In this document: in pieces, positions 35,971 to 45,203 of the stretch
Layout: each line of letters opens with the position of its first letter
Position numbering within the stretch: position 1 is the stretch's first letter
From: Pseudomonadota bacterium
GTDB taxonomy: Bacteria; Pseudomonadota; Alphaproteobacteria; Rhizobiales; Rhizobiaceae
Reading direction: 5' to 3'
DNA length: 59,100 nt
Assembly: GCA_023404095.1 (NCBI GenBank)
Contig: JAEYDD010000014.1
Coordinates: forward strand, 1-59,100
Notes under the pieces: model-generated
Database searches by the model: none
Told to the model about the DNA's origin: nothing
Seen by the model: only the letters and a program-made list of their open reading frames with translations
Program-made: the position numbers and the translations under genes

Positions 35971-36276
35971 ATGATCCCCGGTGAAGTCATTGCCGCAAGC
36001 GGCGACATCGAACTGAACGCCGGCCTGCCGGTGATAGAACTGGACGTCTCCAACACCGGCGACCGGCCGATCCAGGTCGGCAGCCACTACCATTTCTACG
36101 AGACCAATGCCGGCCTGTCCTTCGACCGCGACAAGGCCCGCGGTCTGCGCCTCGACATTCCGGCCGGCACCGCGGTGCGCTTCGAGCCGGGCCAGACCCG
36201 CACCGTGCGGCTGATCCCGTTTGCCGGAAAACGCGAGATCTACGGCTTCCGCCAAATGGTGATGGGAGGGCTTTGA
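35971..36276 (+). CDS. ureB: Urease subunit beta
   Basis: 101 residues. MIPGEVIAASGDIELNAG, then VGSHYHFYETNAGLSFDRDK and GTAVRFEPGQTRTVRLIPFA are consensus UreB. AGGAGGAGAG precedes the ATG. The next gene starts 1 bp after its stop. Confidence 0.97.
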   Translation: MIPGEVIAASGDIELNAGLPVIELDVSNTGDRPIQVGSHYHFYETNAGLSFDRDKARGLRLDIPAGTAVRFEPGQTRTVRLIPFAGKREIYGFRQMVMGGL

Positions 36277-36277
36277 C

Positions 36278-36634
36278 ATGGCGGTCGCGCACTATAGTGG
36301 CGGCTGCCAGTGCGGTGCCGTTTCCTTCGAGGCGGATGCGGACCTCGACCAGACGATCATCTGCAACTGCTCGCGCTGCCAGCGCCTCGGCTCGGTTCTG
36401 GCCTTCACCGCCCGCGAGGCGTTCAACCTGATATCGGGCGAGGACAGCCTCTCCGAATATCTCTTCAACAACAGGAAGGTGCATCACCTCTTCTGCAAGA
36501 CGTGCGGCATCCAGAGTTTTGCTTATGGTGAGAAGCCGGACGGCTCTTCCATGGTCGCGATCAACGTCAATTGCCTTGACGGCGTGAACCCACGGGATCT
36601 CACGCCGCACGCCTACGACGGGGCATCGGCTTGA
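36278..36634 (+). CDS. GFA-family (CENP-V/GFA domain) zinc protein
   Basis: 118 residues. Cysteine pairs GGCQCGAVSFEA (residues 9-20) and CNCSRCQRLG near 32-41, then FCKTCGIQSF near 73-82, are the zinc sites of the glutathione-dependent formaldehyde-activating enzyme fold. Family members bind glutathione adducts or other thiols, but most have no known reaction. It lies between ureB and an LprI-like gene in the urease operon, so coexpression is near certain while a link to urea is not shown. Confidence 0.9.
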   Translation: MAVAHYSGGCQCGAVSFEADADLDQTIICNCSRCQRLGSVLAFTAREAFNLISGEDSLSEYLFNNRKVHHLFCKTCGIQSFAYGEKPDGSSMVAINVNCLDGVNPRDLTPHAYDGASA

Positions 36635-36659
36635 CCAGCCGGCTTGCGGGGAGACGGAG

Positions 36660-37082
36660 ATGGTGAAGACGGCGCTGCTGACGATGCTGTGCGGTTGCGT
36701 GCTGCTGGTGGACGCCCCGAGCGACGAGGCACTGCCCGTCGATTGCAAGGTTGCGCAGACGCAGAGCGACATGAACGCCTGCGCCGCCGAGGACTACGCG
36801 GCGGCCGACAAGGCGCTGAACGAGCAATGGCTGGCGACGAAGAAAGCCGCGAAAGTCTGGGATGACCTGAGCGAAGCCGACGGACGGCCGCGCGGCGCCG
36901 AGGAACGGCTGCTCAAGGCCCAGCGCGCCTGGCTTGCCTATCGCGACAGCCAGTGTGCGGTGCTGGGCTTTACCGTGCAGGGCGGGACGATCCAGCCGAT
37001 GGTCGTTTCCGAATGCCTTGCCGGGCTGACCCGCAAGCGGACCGAAGAACTCGGGCAGCTCTCCGACAGCTTCGTGAACTGA
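36660..37082 (+). CDS. LprI/DUF1311-family secreted protein
   Basis: 140 residues. A short signal-like N-terminus (MVKTALLTMLCGCVLLVDAP) with a Cys that could serve as a lipobox. The mature part has the DUF1311 pattern with paired cysteines: DCKVAQTQSDMNACAAEDYA, ALNEQWLATKKA, then AQRAWLAYRDSQC and ECLAGLTRKRTEEL. The family includes a mycobacterial lysozyme inhibitor (LprI). Periplasmic location inferred. Embedded in the urease operon. Confidence 0.85.
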   Translation: MVKTALLTMLCGCVLLVDAPSDEALPVDCKVAQTQSDMNACAAEDYAAADKALNEQWLATKKAAKVWDDLSEADGRPRGAEERLLKAQRAWLAYRDSQCAVLGFTVQGGTIQPMVVSECLAGLTRKRTEELGQLSDSFVN

Positions 37083-37095
37083 CGGTCGGGACGAG

Positions 37096-37758
37096 ATGGG
37101 GCGGCGGATCATGATCGTGGGCAACGGGGCGGTGGCGGAAGGAGCGGGCGCGATCATCGACGCCGCCGATTTCGTCATCCGTTTCAATCTCAGCCGCAAC
37201 GCTGCCCGGTCGGGCCGGCGCACGGATGCCGTTGCCGTCTGCAACACCGGGCGCCCGGCAAACGAGATGCTCGACGGCCCGGAGTGGCGCGGCAGCGCCC
37301 CGGTGCGGGCCGCCCGCGAGATCTGGTCGGTGCGAGAACCGGAGAAATTCGCCTCCCTTCGCCCGCAACTCGCCGTCAGCCATCCCGAACTCGATGATTT
37401 CTGCGACGACCGCACGGAGGATTTCGCCCGCTTTGCCGCGGAGAACGGCAAGCGGCACCGGATCATCCCTGCCTCCGTGCAGGAGGCAGCCGACGCAGCA
37501 CTCGGCCCCCATGCGCCCGGCACCTATGTGGTGCCGAGCAGTGGTCTGGTCACGCTCTTCAAGGTGCTGTCAGAGCCAGAATTCTCCGGCGCGGAGATCA
37601 TCCTGGCCGGTTTCAGCCACGAGGGTTGGGACGGTCATCCCTTTGCCGCAGAGCGCCGGCTTGTCGCATCCCTTGCCGCAGACGGACGCCTCCGCCTGAT
37701 GGACGCCTCTTCGTCTTCGCTCTATCCGCCTTCGCTCTCGCCCTCCCAAGGAGCCTGA
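37096..37758 (+). CDS. Urease-operon protein resembling GT29 sialyltransferases
   Basis: 220 residues. Residues 5-49 (IMIVGNGAVAEGAGAIIDAA, FVIRFNLS, GRRTDAVAV) follow the sialyl motif L of GT29 enzymes: nucleotide-binding VGNG, a D-x-x-D-x-V-I-R-F-N strand, then a GxxTD turn. Residues 142-186 (TYVVPSSGLVTLFKVL, GFSHEGWDGHPFAAE) parallel motif S (P-S-S/T-G) and a late H-x4-E site (His181, Glu186). In rhizobia such genes are called urease-operon accessory protein without function. It lies 13 bp after the LprI-like gene and 3 bp before ureC. A CMP-sugar transferase activity is inferred from motifs alone. Confidence 0.7.
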   Translation: MGRRIMIVGNGAVAEGAGAIIDAADFVIRFNLSRNAARSGRRTDAVAVCNTGRPANEMLDGPEWRGSAPVRAAREIWSVREPEKFASLRPQLAVSHPELDDFCDDRTEDFARFAAENGKRHRIIPASVQEAADAALGPHAPGTYVVPSSGLVTLFKVLSEPEFSGAEIILAGFSHEGWDGHPFAAERRLVASLAADGRLRLMDASSSSLYPPSLSPSQGA

Positions 37759-37761
37759 CCC

Positions 37762-39471
37762 ATGTCCTATAAGATGTCACGCAAGGCTTACGCCTCGATG
37801 TTCGGCCCGACAACGGGCGACAAGGTGCGGCTCGCCGATACCGAACTCTTCATCGAGGTCGAGAAGGACTTCACGACCTATGGCGACGAGGTGAAGTTCG
37901 GTGGCGGCAAGGTCATACGCGACGGCATGGGCCAGAGCCAGGCCACGCGCGGCGAAGGTGCTGTCGATACCGTCATAACCAATGCGCTGATCGTCGACCA
38001 TACCGGCATCTATAAGGCCGACGTCGGCCTGAAGGACGGTCGCATCCACGCCATCGGCAAGGCCGGGAATCCGGACACGCAGCCGGGCGTCAACATTATC
38101 GTCGGCCCGTCCACGGAAGCCATTGCCGGCGAGGGCAAGATCCTCACGGCCGGCGGCATGGACGCGCACATCCACTACATCTGCCCGCAGCAGATCGAAG
38201 AGGCGCTCATGTCAGGCGTCACCTGCATGCTCGGTGGCGGGTCCGGCCCCGCGCACGGCACGCTGGCCACAACCTGCACCGGTGCCTGGCACATCGAACG
38301 GATGATCGAGAGCTTCGACGCCTTCCCGATGAACCTCGCGCTCGCCGGCAAGGGCAATGCCTCGCTGCCGGCACCGCTGGAGGAGATGATCCTTGCCGGC
38401 GCCTCCTCACTGAAGCTGCACGAGGACTGGGGCACGACGCCGGCGGCGATCGACAACTGCCTGACGGTCGCCGACGCCTTCGACGTGCAGGTGATGATCC
38501 ATACCGACACGCTGAACGAGAGCGGCTTCGTAGAGGACACCGTCGCCGCCATCAAGGGCCGCACCATTCATGCCTTCCACACCGAAGGGGCGGGCGGCGG
38601 CCATGCGCCCGACATCATCAAGGTCTGCGGCAATCCGAACGTCATCCCGTCCTCGACCAACCCGACGCGGCCCTACACGGTCAACACGCTCGCCGAGCAC
38701 CTCGACATGCTGATGGTCTGCCACCACCTTTCGCCGTCGATCCCGGAGGATATTGCGTTTGCCGAAAGCCGTATCCGCAAGGAGACGATCGCGGCCGAAG
38801 ACATCCTGCACGATATCGGCGCGTTTTCGATCATCTCATCGGACAGTCAGGCCATGGGCCGTGTCGGCGAAGTGGCGATCCGCACCTGGCAGACGGCCGA
38901 CAAGATGAAGCGCCAGCGCGGCAAGCTGAAGGAGGAGACAGGCGACAACGACAATTTCCGCGTCCGCCGCTACATCGCCAAGTATACGATCAACCCGGCG
39001 ATCGCCCACGGCGTTTCCCACGAGATCGGTTCGATCGAAGTGGGCAAGCGCGCCGACCTTGTCCTGTGGAGCCCCGCCTTCTTCGGCGTGAAGCCGGAGA
39101 TGGTGCTGCTCGGCGGCTCGATCGCGGCTGCCCCGATGGGCGATCCGAACGCCTCGATCCCGACGCCGCAGCCGATGCACTATCGGCCGATGTTTGCCGC
39201 CCACGGCAAGCTGCGCACCAACTCTTCCGTCACGTTCGTCTCCCAGGCCTCGCTCGACGGCGGGCTGGCGCAGCGTCTCGGTGTCGACAAGAAACTGGTC
39301 GCGGTCAGGAACGTCCGTGGCGGCATCTCCAAGGCGTCGATGATCCACAACAGCCTCACCCCGCACATCGAGGTCGATCCCGAAACCTATGAGGTGCGCG
39401 CCGACGGGGAGCTTCTGACCTGCGAACCGGCGACGGTGCTGCCGATGGCGCAGCGCTACTTCCTGTTCTGA
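37762..39471 (+). CDS. ureC: Urease subunit alpha (catalytic)
   Basis: 569 residues, normal length. Holds the bi-nickel centre that hydrolyses urea to ammonia and carbamate. Visible residues: nickel ligands His136 and His138 in MDAHIHY, the carbamylated Lys218 with His220 in LKLHEDWG, the flap and catalytic His in MVCHHLSPSIPEDIAF near 318-333, and the N-terminal MFGPTTGDKVRLADTEL. AAGGAGCC lies before the ATG. Nothing suggests loss of function. Confidence 0.98.
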   Translation: MSYKMSRKAYASMFGPTTGDKVRLADTELFIEVEKDFTTYGDEVKFGGGKVIRDGMGQSQATRGEGAVDTVITNALIVDHTGIYKADVGLKDGRIHAIGKAGNPDTQPGVNIIVGPSTEAIAGEGKILTAGGMDAHIHYICPQQIEEALMSGVTCMLGGGSGPAHGTLATTCTGAWHIERMIESFDAFPMNLALAGKGNASLPAPLEEMILAGASSLKLHEDWGTTPAAIDNCLTVADAFDVQVMIHTDTLNESGFVEDTVAAIKGRTIHAFHTEGAGGGHAPDIIKVCGNPNVIPSSTNPTRPYTVNTLAEHLDMLMVCHHLSPSIPEDIAFAESRIRKETIAAEDILHDIGAFSIISSDSQAMGRVGEVAIRTWQTADKMKRQRGKLKEETGDNDNFRVRRYIAKYTINPAIAHGVSHEIGSIEVGKRADLVLWSPAFFGVKPEMVLLGGSIAAAPMGDPNASIPTPQPMHYRPMFAAHGKLRTNSSVTFVSQASLDGGLAQRLGVDKKLVAVRNVRGGISKASMIHNSLTPHIEVDPETYEVRADGELLTCEPATVLPMAQRYFLF

Positions 39472-39649
39472 GGCCTGGCAGGCTGATTTCCGCGTTTCCC
39501 CGGCGTGTCCGCTTCGGCGCGCGCCTGCGAGCAGGCGGATCCGGGAGGAGGCCTGCCGGCGAGCGGATGGGGCAGGGGCTCGCCCAGTGGAAACCCCCGC
39601 GGCCAGCCGCTATTCTTGCCCGCATTCGAATCTGTGACTGGAGTATCCC

Positions 39650-40153
39650 ATGCAGCACGTCCATTCCTACCGCCCGGCGGGCGAGGTCGCCGATCCGCCC
39701 GTCGACACCGTCACGCTTCCGTCCCACCTGCGGCACCTGCGGCGAAAGGTGCTGCACCTGTCGAACGGCGAGATGATCATGCTCGACCTGAAGGAGGCGG
39801 TACTGTTCCACCACGGCGACCGGCTGGTGCTGGACAACGGCGACACCGTCGAGATCCAGGCAGCACCGGAGAAGTTGTTCGAGGTCAAGGCGCGCGATAC
39901 GCTGCACCTGATCGAACTCGCTTGGCACCTCGGCAACCGCCACCTGACGGCGCAGATCGAGGAGGGGCGCATCCTCGTGCCGCGCGACCACGTCATCCGC
40001 GCGATGCTGGAGGGGCTGGGCGCGACGGTCACCGACGTGGAGGCGGCGTTCCAGCCGGTGCGCGGCGCTTATCATGGCCATGGTGGGCACGATCACGGGC
40101 ACGGCCACGATGGCCACCATCATCACAGCCATGACCACCATCATCACGACTGA
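39650..40153 (+). CDS. ureE: Urease accessory protein UreE (nickel chaperone)
   Basis: 167 residues. The body (LRRKVLHLSNGEMIMLDLKE; AWHLGNRHLTAQIEEGRILV) matches UreE, with the interface His in DHVIRAMLEGLGA. The last 28 residues are a His-rich nickel-binding tail (HGHGGHDHGHGHDG then HHHHSHDHHHHD). It delivers Ni to the UreDFG complex. The 178-bp gap after ureC is long for this operon and holds a small hairpin, CGCCTG-CGAG-CAGGCG at 39522-39537. Confidence 0.95.
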   Translation: MQHVHSYRPAGEVADPPVDTVTLPSHLRHLRRKVLHLSNGEMIMLDLKEAVLFHHGDRLVLDNGDTVEIQAAPEKLFEVKARDTLHLIELAWHLGNRHLTAQIEEGRILVPRDHVIRAMLEGLGATVTDVEAAFQPVRGAYHGHGGHDHGHGHDGHHHHSHDHHHHD

Positions 40154-40158
40154 GCGGC

Positions 40159-40830
40159 ATGGCTGAGGGCATCGACGCCCGCGCGCTGCTGCGTCTGATG
40201 GCGTGGCTGTCGCCGGCTTTTCCTGTGGGCGGATTCGCCTGGTCCGGCGGCCTGGAGCGCGCCGTGGCGGATCGGCTGGTGACGGACGCGGGCGGCCTCT
40301 CTGCATGGCTCGCAACGCTGCTTTCGCATGGTGGGCTCTGGAACGATGCTGTCCTGTTCGCCGAGGCTTGGCGACGGGCCGAAGACGAGGCGGGGCTGGC
40401 CGGACTGGCCGAACTCGGGCTGGCGCTCGCCGGATCCGGCGAACGTCATGCCGAGACGTTGTCTCTCGGCCGCGCCTTCGTCACGGCTGCTTCCGCCTGG
40501 CCGCATGAGGTGCTGGCGCGCCTGCCGCAGGACGTTCCCTATCCGGTCGCCGCCGGCGCCATCGCCGCCGCCCACGGGCTACCGGTCGCCGAGGCGCTCG
40601 CCGCCTACCTGCACGCCGCCCTGTCGCAGTCGGTCTCCGCCGGCATCCGGCTCGGCGTCTGCGGGCAGGCGGAAGGCGTGGCGATCCTGGCGGGGCTGGA
40701 GGAGGGGATCGCCGCCGTTTCTGCCTGCGCCGCCGCCGGCACGCTCGACGATCTTGGCGGCGCCACGGTCCACGCCGACATCGCCTCGCTGCGGCACGAG
40801 ACACAGCATTCGCGGCTTTTCCGGTCTTGA
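40159..40830 (+). CDS. ureF: Urease accessory protein UreF
   Basis: 223 residues, helical. LLRLMAWLSPAFPVGGFAWS near residue 10 and the later SQSVSAGIRLGVCGQAEG are family segments; the C-terminal HADIASLRHETQHSRLFRS is the tail that docks UreG. UreF gates GTP hydrolysis during nickel insertion. It begins 5 bp after ureE. Confidence 0.94.
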   Translation: MAEGIDARALLRLMAWLSPAFPVGGFAWSGGLERAVADRLVTDAGGLSAWLATLLSHGGLWNDAVLFAEAWRRAEDEAGLAGLAELGLALAGSGERHAETLSLGRAFVTAASAWPHEVLARLPQDVPYPVAAGAIAAAHGLPVAEALAAYLHAALSQSVSAGIRLGVCGQAEGVAILAGLEEGIAAVSACAAAGTLDDLGGATVHADIASLRHETQHSRLFRS

Positions 40831-40978
40831 TGTCGCTGGACGCGGCAGCGGATGAGGGGAAATCGCAAACGCGAGCAAAGCGAGCCGTCTGCTATGCGCC
40901 GGACAACAGCCCTCTTCACCATTGCGTCAGCGCTCCACGGCGCTATCCTTGAACAAAGGCATATCGAAAGGACATCCT

Positions 40979-41593
<615 letters not shown>

Positions 41594-41620
41594 CGCGCGC
41601 CGTGTCTTGCTCGAAATGAA

Positions 41621-41646
41621 GATGGGCCGGATGTGTCCGGCGCATC
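41621..41646 (+). terminator. Hairpin ending the urease operon
   Basis: GATG-G-GCCGGA (41621-41631), loop TGTG, TCCGGC-G-CATC (41636-41646): ten pairs with one G-G mismatch. No T run follows, so factor-dependent or weak termination. The remaining 41647-41876 holds no gene I can support. Confidence 0.45.
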
Positions 41647-41876
41647 TGTGGCCCCAAATTGCATCAGTTCGTCTGGCGGCCCTGTTCGACGGATCGCATC
41701 AGCGCCTCGATCATCTTGTCGATGTTTCCTCACTTCCTTGGAGTCCGGTCGATGTCTCGTAGCCTATGCGGCCGAAGGAATGAGTAAACCTTAGAAGCTT
41801 GATCCGATCCGCGCTCCCCGCGCCCCCGAAGATTGCGCCTCAAGACCGAAGACCAATGCGGGATACTGCTACTCGG

Positions 41877-42815
41877 TCAGAATTGCGCGTCTGCGATAGG
41901 CTGCGCTGGGTTGCTCATATAGTAGTCTGCAGGATCTGGGAGTATCAATGGTTCCCAGATTTTGCGGATTATGGTTTTGTGTTCGCCTGTGAGTTGGGGT
42001 AGGCGATTGCGGTGCAGGCCGAGCATTGAGAACCGCCCATCCTTGACTGCCGCGAGCATCTGGGTGGCGGTCTGCGGTTCCTGAGGCCAGACGGTAAACA
42101 GCGTTTCGCATAGCCGGGGGGCATGGCAGTAATACTCATCGATGGCATCCAGTTTGGCGAGAAAGGCATAGTACAGGAAAAACTCGGTCGCCTTACTCAG
42201 AGAAACATTTTTATTGAACGCTATTTCGGCTTTTGTTTTTGATTGCGTACTGATGTATCCAAGTAAAAGGCGTACCAGATCTGGCCGCAACGCGTAGGGA
42301 GTGATTGTCGGCATGGCGCGTTTGCTAAGCTCAACAGCATCAAGTCCAAAATACTCGATTGATGCCTTGAGGTAGCCGATTAACGCCGGCGGGATAGACC
42401 CGCGGTTCGTTTTTGCTTTGTTGTCGATAAAAAAATCCTCCACGGAGCTTCGGCACGTGAAGTGGTTTTTTGCGTCCAGCAGGATTACCCATTGGGCGCG
42501 TGAAGCAGCGATTGACGCCAGCTTCAAAGTTTGCTGATCACGCCACCCGTTTCCCGTGCTGGAAATCAGTTCATGGCTTGCGCGGAACTCAATCTTGTGA
42601 AGGAGAGATTCCGAGATGTTTTTTCTGCAGAACGCCGAGAGCTTCGCGTGAAGCGCCTCATTGTCTACCCCATTGAGAACAAGTGAAAACTTCGTGACTT
42701 GGTCATGCCTCAACAGCCTATCCGTCGATATCAGTTGAAGCTCGGTCAGACGTACATCGCCCTCAAATGTGATGCTGTGTATCTCAAACTCGCCGTTCTT
42801 CACTTTTATTCGCAC
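41877..42815 (-). CDS. DUF6492-like protein, possible glycosyltransferase-fold
   Basis: 312 residues. After a short start (MRIKVKNGEFEIHSITFEGD) comes an alternating alpha/beta region with ASIAASRAQWVILLDAKNHF near residue 125, in which LLDAKN stands where nucleotide-sugar enzymes have their D-x-D-like motif. The C-terminal half is helical with aromatic residues. The layout resembles DUF6492 proteins found among polysaccharide genes. Codon use and base composition are clearly more AT-rich than the urease genes, a sign of transfer. It shares direction with the double-GT2 gene upstream (gap 297 bp, no gene seen). Confidence 0.55.
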   Translation of the reverse strand: MRIKVKNGEFEIHSITFEGDVRLTELQLISTDRLLRHDQVTKFSLVLNGVDNEALHAKLSAFCRKNISESLLHKIEFRASHELISSTGNGWRDQQTLKLASIAASRAQWVILLDAKNHFTCRSSVEDFFIDNKAKTNRGSIPPALIGYLKASIEYFGLDAVELSKRAMPTITPYALRPDLVRLLLGYISTQSKTKAEIAFNKNVSLSKATEFFLYYAFLAKLDAIDEYYCHAPRLCETLFTVWPQEPQTATQMLAAVKDGRFSMLGLHRNRLPQLTGEHKTIIRKIWEPLILPDPADYYMSNPAQPIADAQF

Positions 42816-43112
42816 TCCGTTTGCATTTCGACTACAGCATGGGCCGCATGAGCGCCTTCGTGGCGCGCCGACAGTGCCCGGAATACGTGTCTCGCGCTAT
42901 TCCTGGCGCTGATGCGAGAAAACCTCCAACGACATCACCATGGACTGGACCGTGCAGGATCCACAGCGACCATTGATTGCACTCGGCTATCAGAGAAATA
43001 ACTCTGCCGGGAAGGAGTGCTCTTGGAGAGGGCAAAATGTTGCTCATCGGTAGGAAGCTGACGAGATGTGTTGAAACGACATTCACGGTCGGCGTCCTCG
43101 CTAAATTATGTT

Positions 43113-45203
43113 TCAGAACAATTCTGGAATGATCGCAAAGGCGCTTGTTGCAAAAGCGCACCCGGCACTTGCCGCAAGCCAAATTTCCCTCCTACGCACC
43201 TTTTGCTTCGTTGCGGCGACAACTGTCTGTAGCTTAGAAACTTTACTGCGATTCCAAGCCAGTTTTTTCGAAGTTTTTTCTATCTTTTGCTTTAGTTTAT
43301 ATTGCGCATTTTCAGCATCGCGCAGAGATTTCCTCGCGCTACTGGATTGATCTGACAGTGTCTTTAGGCGATCCTTCGCCTTGCTGTAGTCATTTTTCGA
43401 TAACGTTAGGTGACGTTCGTCAAGGTGACGCGCGATCTCCTCCGAAAGAATTTGGGCGTAGTTGGGATCGAACTCATTCGCCTTCGCGATCAGGTTGTCC
43501 GCATAAGACTTCATTCTGCTCCAATCTATGCCGGAGTTCATAGGGCGCCAACCAGCAAACAATTCTAGTTTGATGATGTCGTCTTCATCTAGTGTTCCCA
43601 AGATCTTTCTGTGGACGGCCTGAAGGCATTCTAAGGACTTTTCGCGCTGTAATTCGCGCTTGCTGGCCGTGATCTGACCGGAATGTGTCCTATAATACGT
43701 CACACTCAGGGGGAGATACCAACCCTTCAATTGATGAAGTTCGAAATTTCTGTGAAGCCAATCGCAGTCGATGCCGGCTGCAAGGTTCTCGTTGAATGCA
43801 GCCTTCATTGATGTTGGGCGAAAACTAATACCCGGGAAGGGGCAGGGCATTCCAAAGTAGCGCCTTGCTGCAATCGGAACAGGGCGGATGATATGCGGTC
43901 TGGTCGCGCGGACTGCGGAGCCATCATCGAATATGTTGAACCCGATGACGTCCGAGTCCGGCCAGAGCGCGTGCGCTCGCAAGGTCCACTCCGCGCGCTG
44001 GGGCACCGATACGTCGTCGACGTCCGCAATAAGGGCTATTTCGGTGTCCGCGTGGGACACTGCAATGTTCAAGGCAGCCGCGCGGCCAACGTGATTTGCC
44101 TTCAGGAGCTTGAATCTATCGTCTCCGCGAGTCAGTTCCTCCAGCCGATCCAAGCTGCCGTCTACTGAGCCGTCATCGACGAAAATCACCTTGAAGTCCG
44201 AGATAGTCTGCGCTGCTAACGAATTGTAGTAGTCTTCGATAAACTCTCCACCGTTCAAACAGGTCGTGATAAAGGTCGCTTTACCGTTGCCTTGTGATTT
44301 CGTGGCCACGAAAGTGCGTCGAAATCCGAGAAGCGTACTTGCGTGTGTGTCACTCTTCATTCGGTAGAAGACCGATTTGAGGCGGGTCAGACCGGGCTGT
44401 TTGAAGTCCAGATAGCGCGAATTCCTTTCCATACGTATGCGCTTGGCACTCGCCGCGTCTTCTGTGGTGGCGAAGTCATGATGCAAGACTGCGTTGGGCT
44501 CGTAGAGAAAACCGTCGCGCCCGTAGCGACGGTAAAGCCTGCCGGTCAGCTCGATCCCTTCATGGCCGTACAATAAAGGATCAAACCCTTCTTTGCGCAC
44601 AGCCGCCATCTTCCAAAGAGTCATTCCCTCTATGTCCATAAACCGCTGGGTGATGAACTTTCCCATGTCGTAGTGGGGTGGTACCTCTGCGTCGCCGGTG
44701 AGTGGCACGACCTTCCCGCGAATTGCCGCAGCGTCGTAGGTTTCATAGGTCGCGACAAGCCTCTTGATGCTGTCGCAGTCAGTCAGACCGTCGTCATCGA
44801 TAAAGACGATTGCCTCCGCGTCGGCATGATGGATGGCGGCGTTTCTGCCGAGCGACGCACCGAAGTTTCCGCCCATAATTAGGGAGAGGAAGCGACCGGG
44901 TATCATGTCGCCGGCATACGAAAATAGATCGGCGGTTGCGTTGGATACCAGAATGAAATGGTAGTCGGGATCCTCGGTGAGCGCCGACAATCGCTGGATA
45001 AGAGATCGGGTCGCAAGCAACGGCTTATGGGCAACTACTGCGATCGCGATCTTTGAGGACAGTGCATCATGTCCGGATTTTTTAACGTATGAGAAATTAA
45101 GATCATTAAGTCTAAGAACTTCTTTCGTTGCCAGTATGAAATCGTCGTGTTCGAAGAGAGCCTTGGCTCGATTAAATATATCAAGTGCTGTATCACCGAT
45201 CAC
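43113..45203 (-). CDS. Bifunctional GT2-family glycosyltransferase with coiled coil and C-terminal membrane helix
   Basis: 696 residues. Two GT-A domains in tandem. The first, about residues 48-260, has IAIAVVAHKPLLATRSL, acidic motif VFIDDDGLTD and GHEGIELTGRLYRRYG. The second, about 305-520, has ATFITTCLNGGEFIEDYYNS, FVDDGSVDGSLDRLEEL and a D-x-D-type ADVDDVSVPQR. Residues about 605-665 are a Lys/Ser-rich coiled coil, followed by a hydrophobic segment (WLAASAGCAFATSAFAIIPE) that could anchor the C-terminus. It probably adds two sugars to a surface polysaccharide. The AT-rich composition marks it, with its neighbour, as acquired. Confidence 0.82.
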   Translation of the reverse strand: MIGDTALDIFNRAKALFEHDDFILATKEVLRLNDLNFSYVKKSGHDALSSKIAIAVVAHKPLLATRSLIQRLSALTEDPDYHFILVSNATADLFSYAGDMIPGRFLSLIMGGNFGASLGRNAAIHHADAEAIVFIDDDGLTDCDSIKRLVATYETYDAAAIRGKVVPLTGDAEVPPHYDMGKFITQRFMDIEGMTLWKMAAVRKEGFDPLLYGHEGIELTGRLYRRYGRDGFLYEPNAVLHHDFATTEDAASAKRIRMERNSRYLDFKQPGLTRLKSVFYRMKSDTHASTLLGFRRTFVATKSQGNGKATFITTCLNGGEFIEDYYNSLAAQTISDFKVIFVDDGSVDGSLDRLEELTRGDDRFKLLKANHVGRAAALNIAVSHADTEIALIADVDDVSVPQRAEWTLRAHALWPDSDVIGFNIFDDGSAVRATRPHIIRPVPIAARRYFGMPCPFPGISFRPTSMKAAFNENLAAGIDCDWLHRNFELHQLKGWYLPLSVTYYRTHSGQITASKRELQREKSLECLQAVHRKILGTLDEDDIIKLELFAGWRPMNSGIDWSRMKSYADNLIAKANEFDPNYAQILSEEIARHLDERHLTLSKNDYSKAKDRLKTLSDQSSSARKSLRDAENAQYKLKQKIEKTSKKLAWNRSKVSKLQTVVAATKQKVRRREIWLAASAGCAFATSAFAIIPELF

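Noticed and set aside
41640..41730. Minus-strand reading IDKMIEALMRSVEQGRQTN ending near 41662
   Set aside because: Looks like a possible helical C-terminus of a lost gene, but it is interrupted just upstream by a stop and too short to support.
42816..43112. Possible gene between the DUF6492-like and GT2 genes
   Set aside because: Open frames here overlap both neighbours and lack a ribosome site or family-like sequence.
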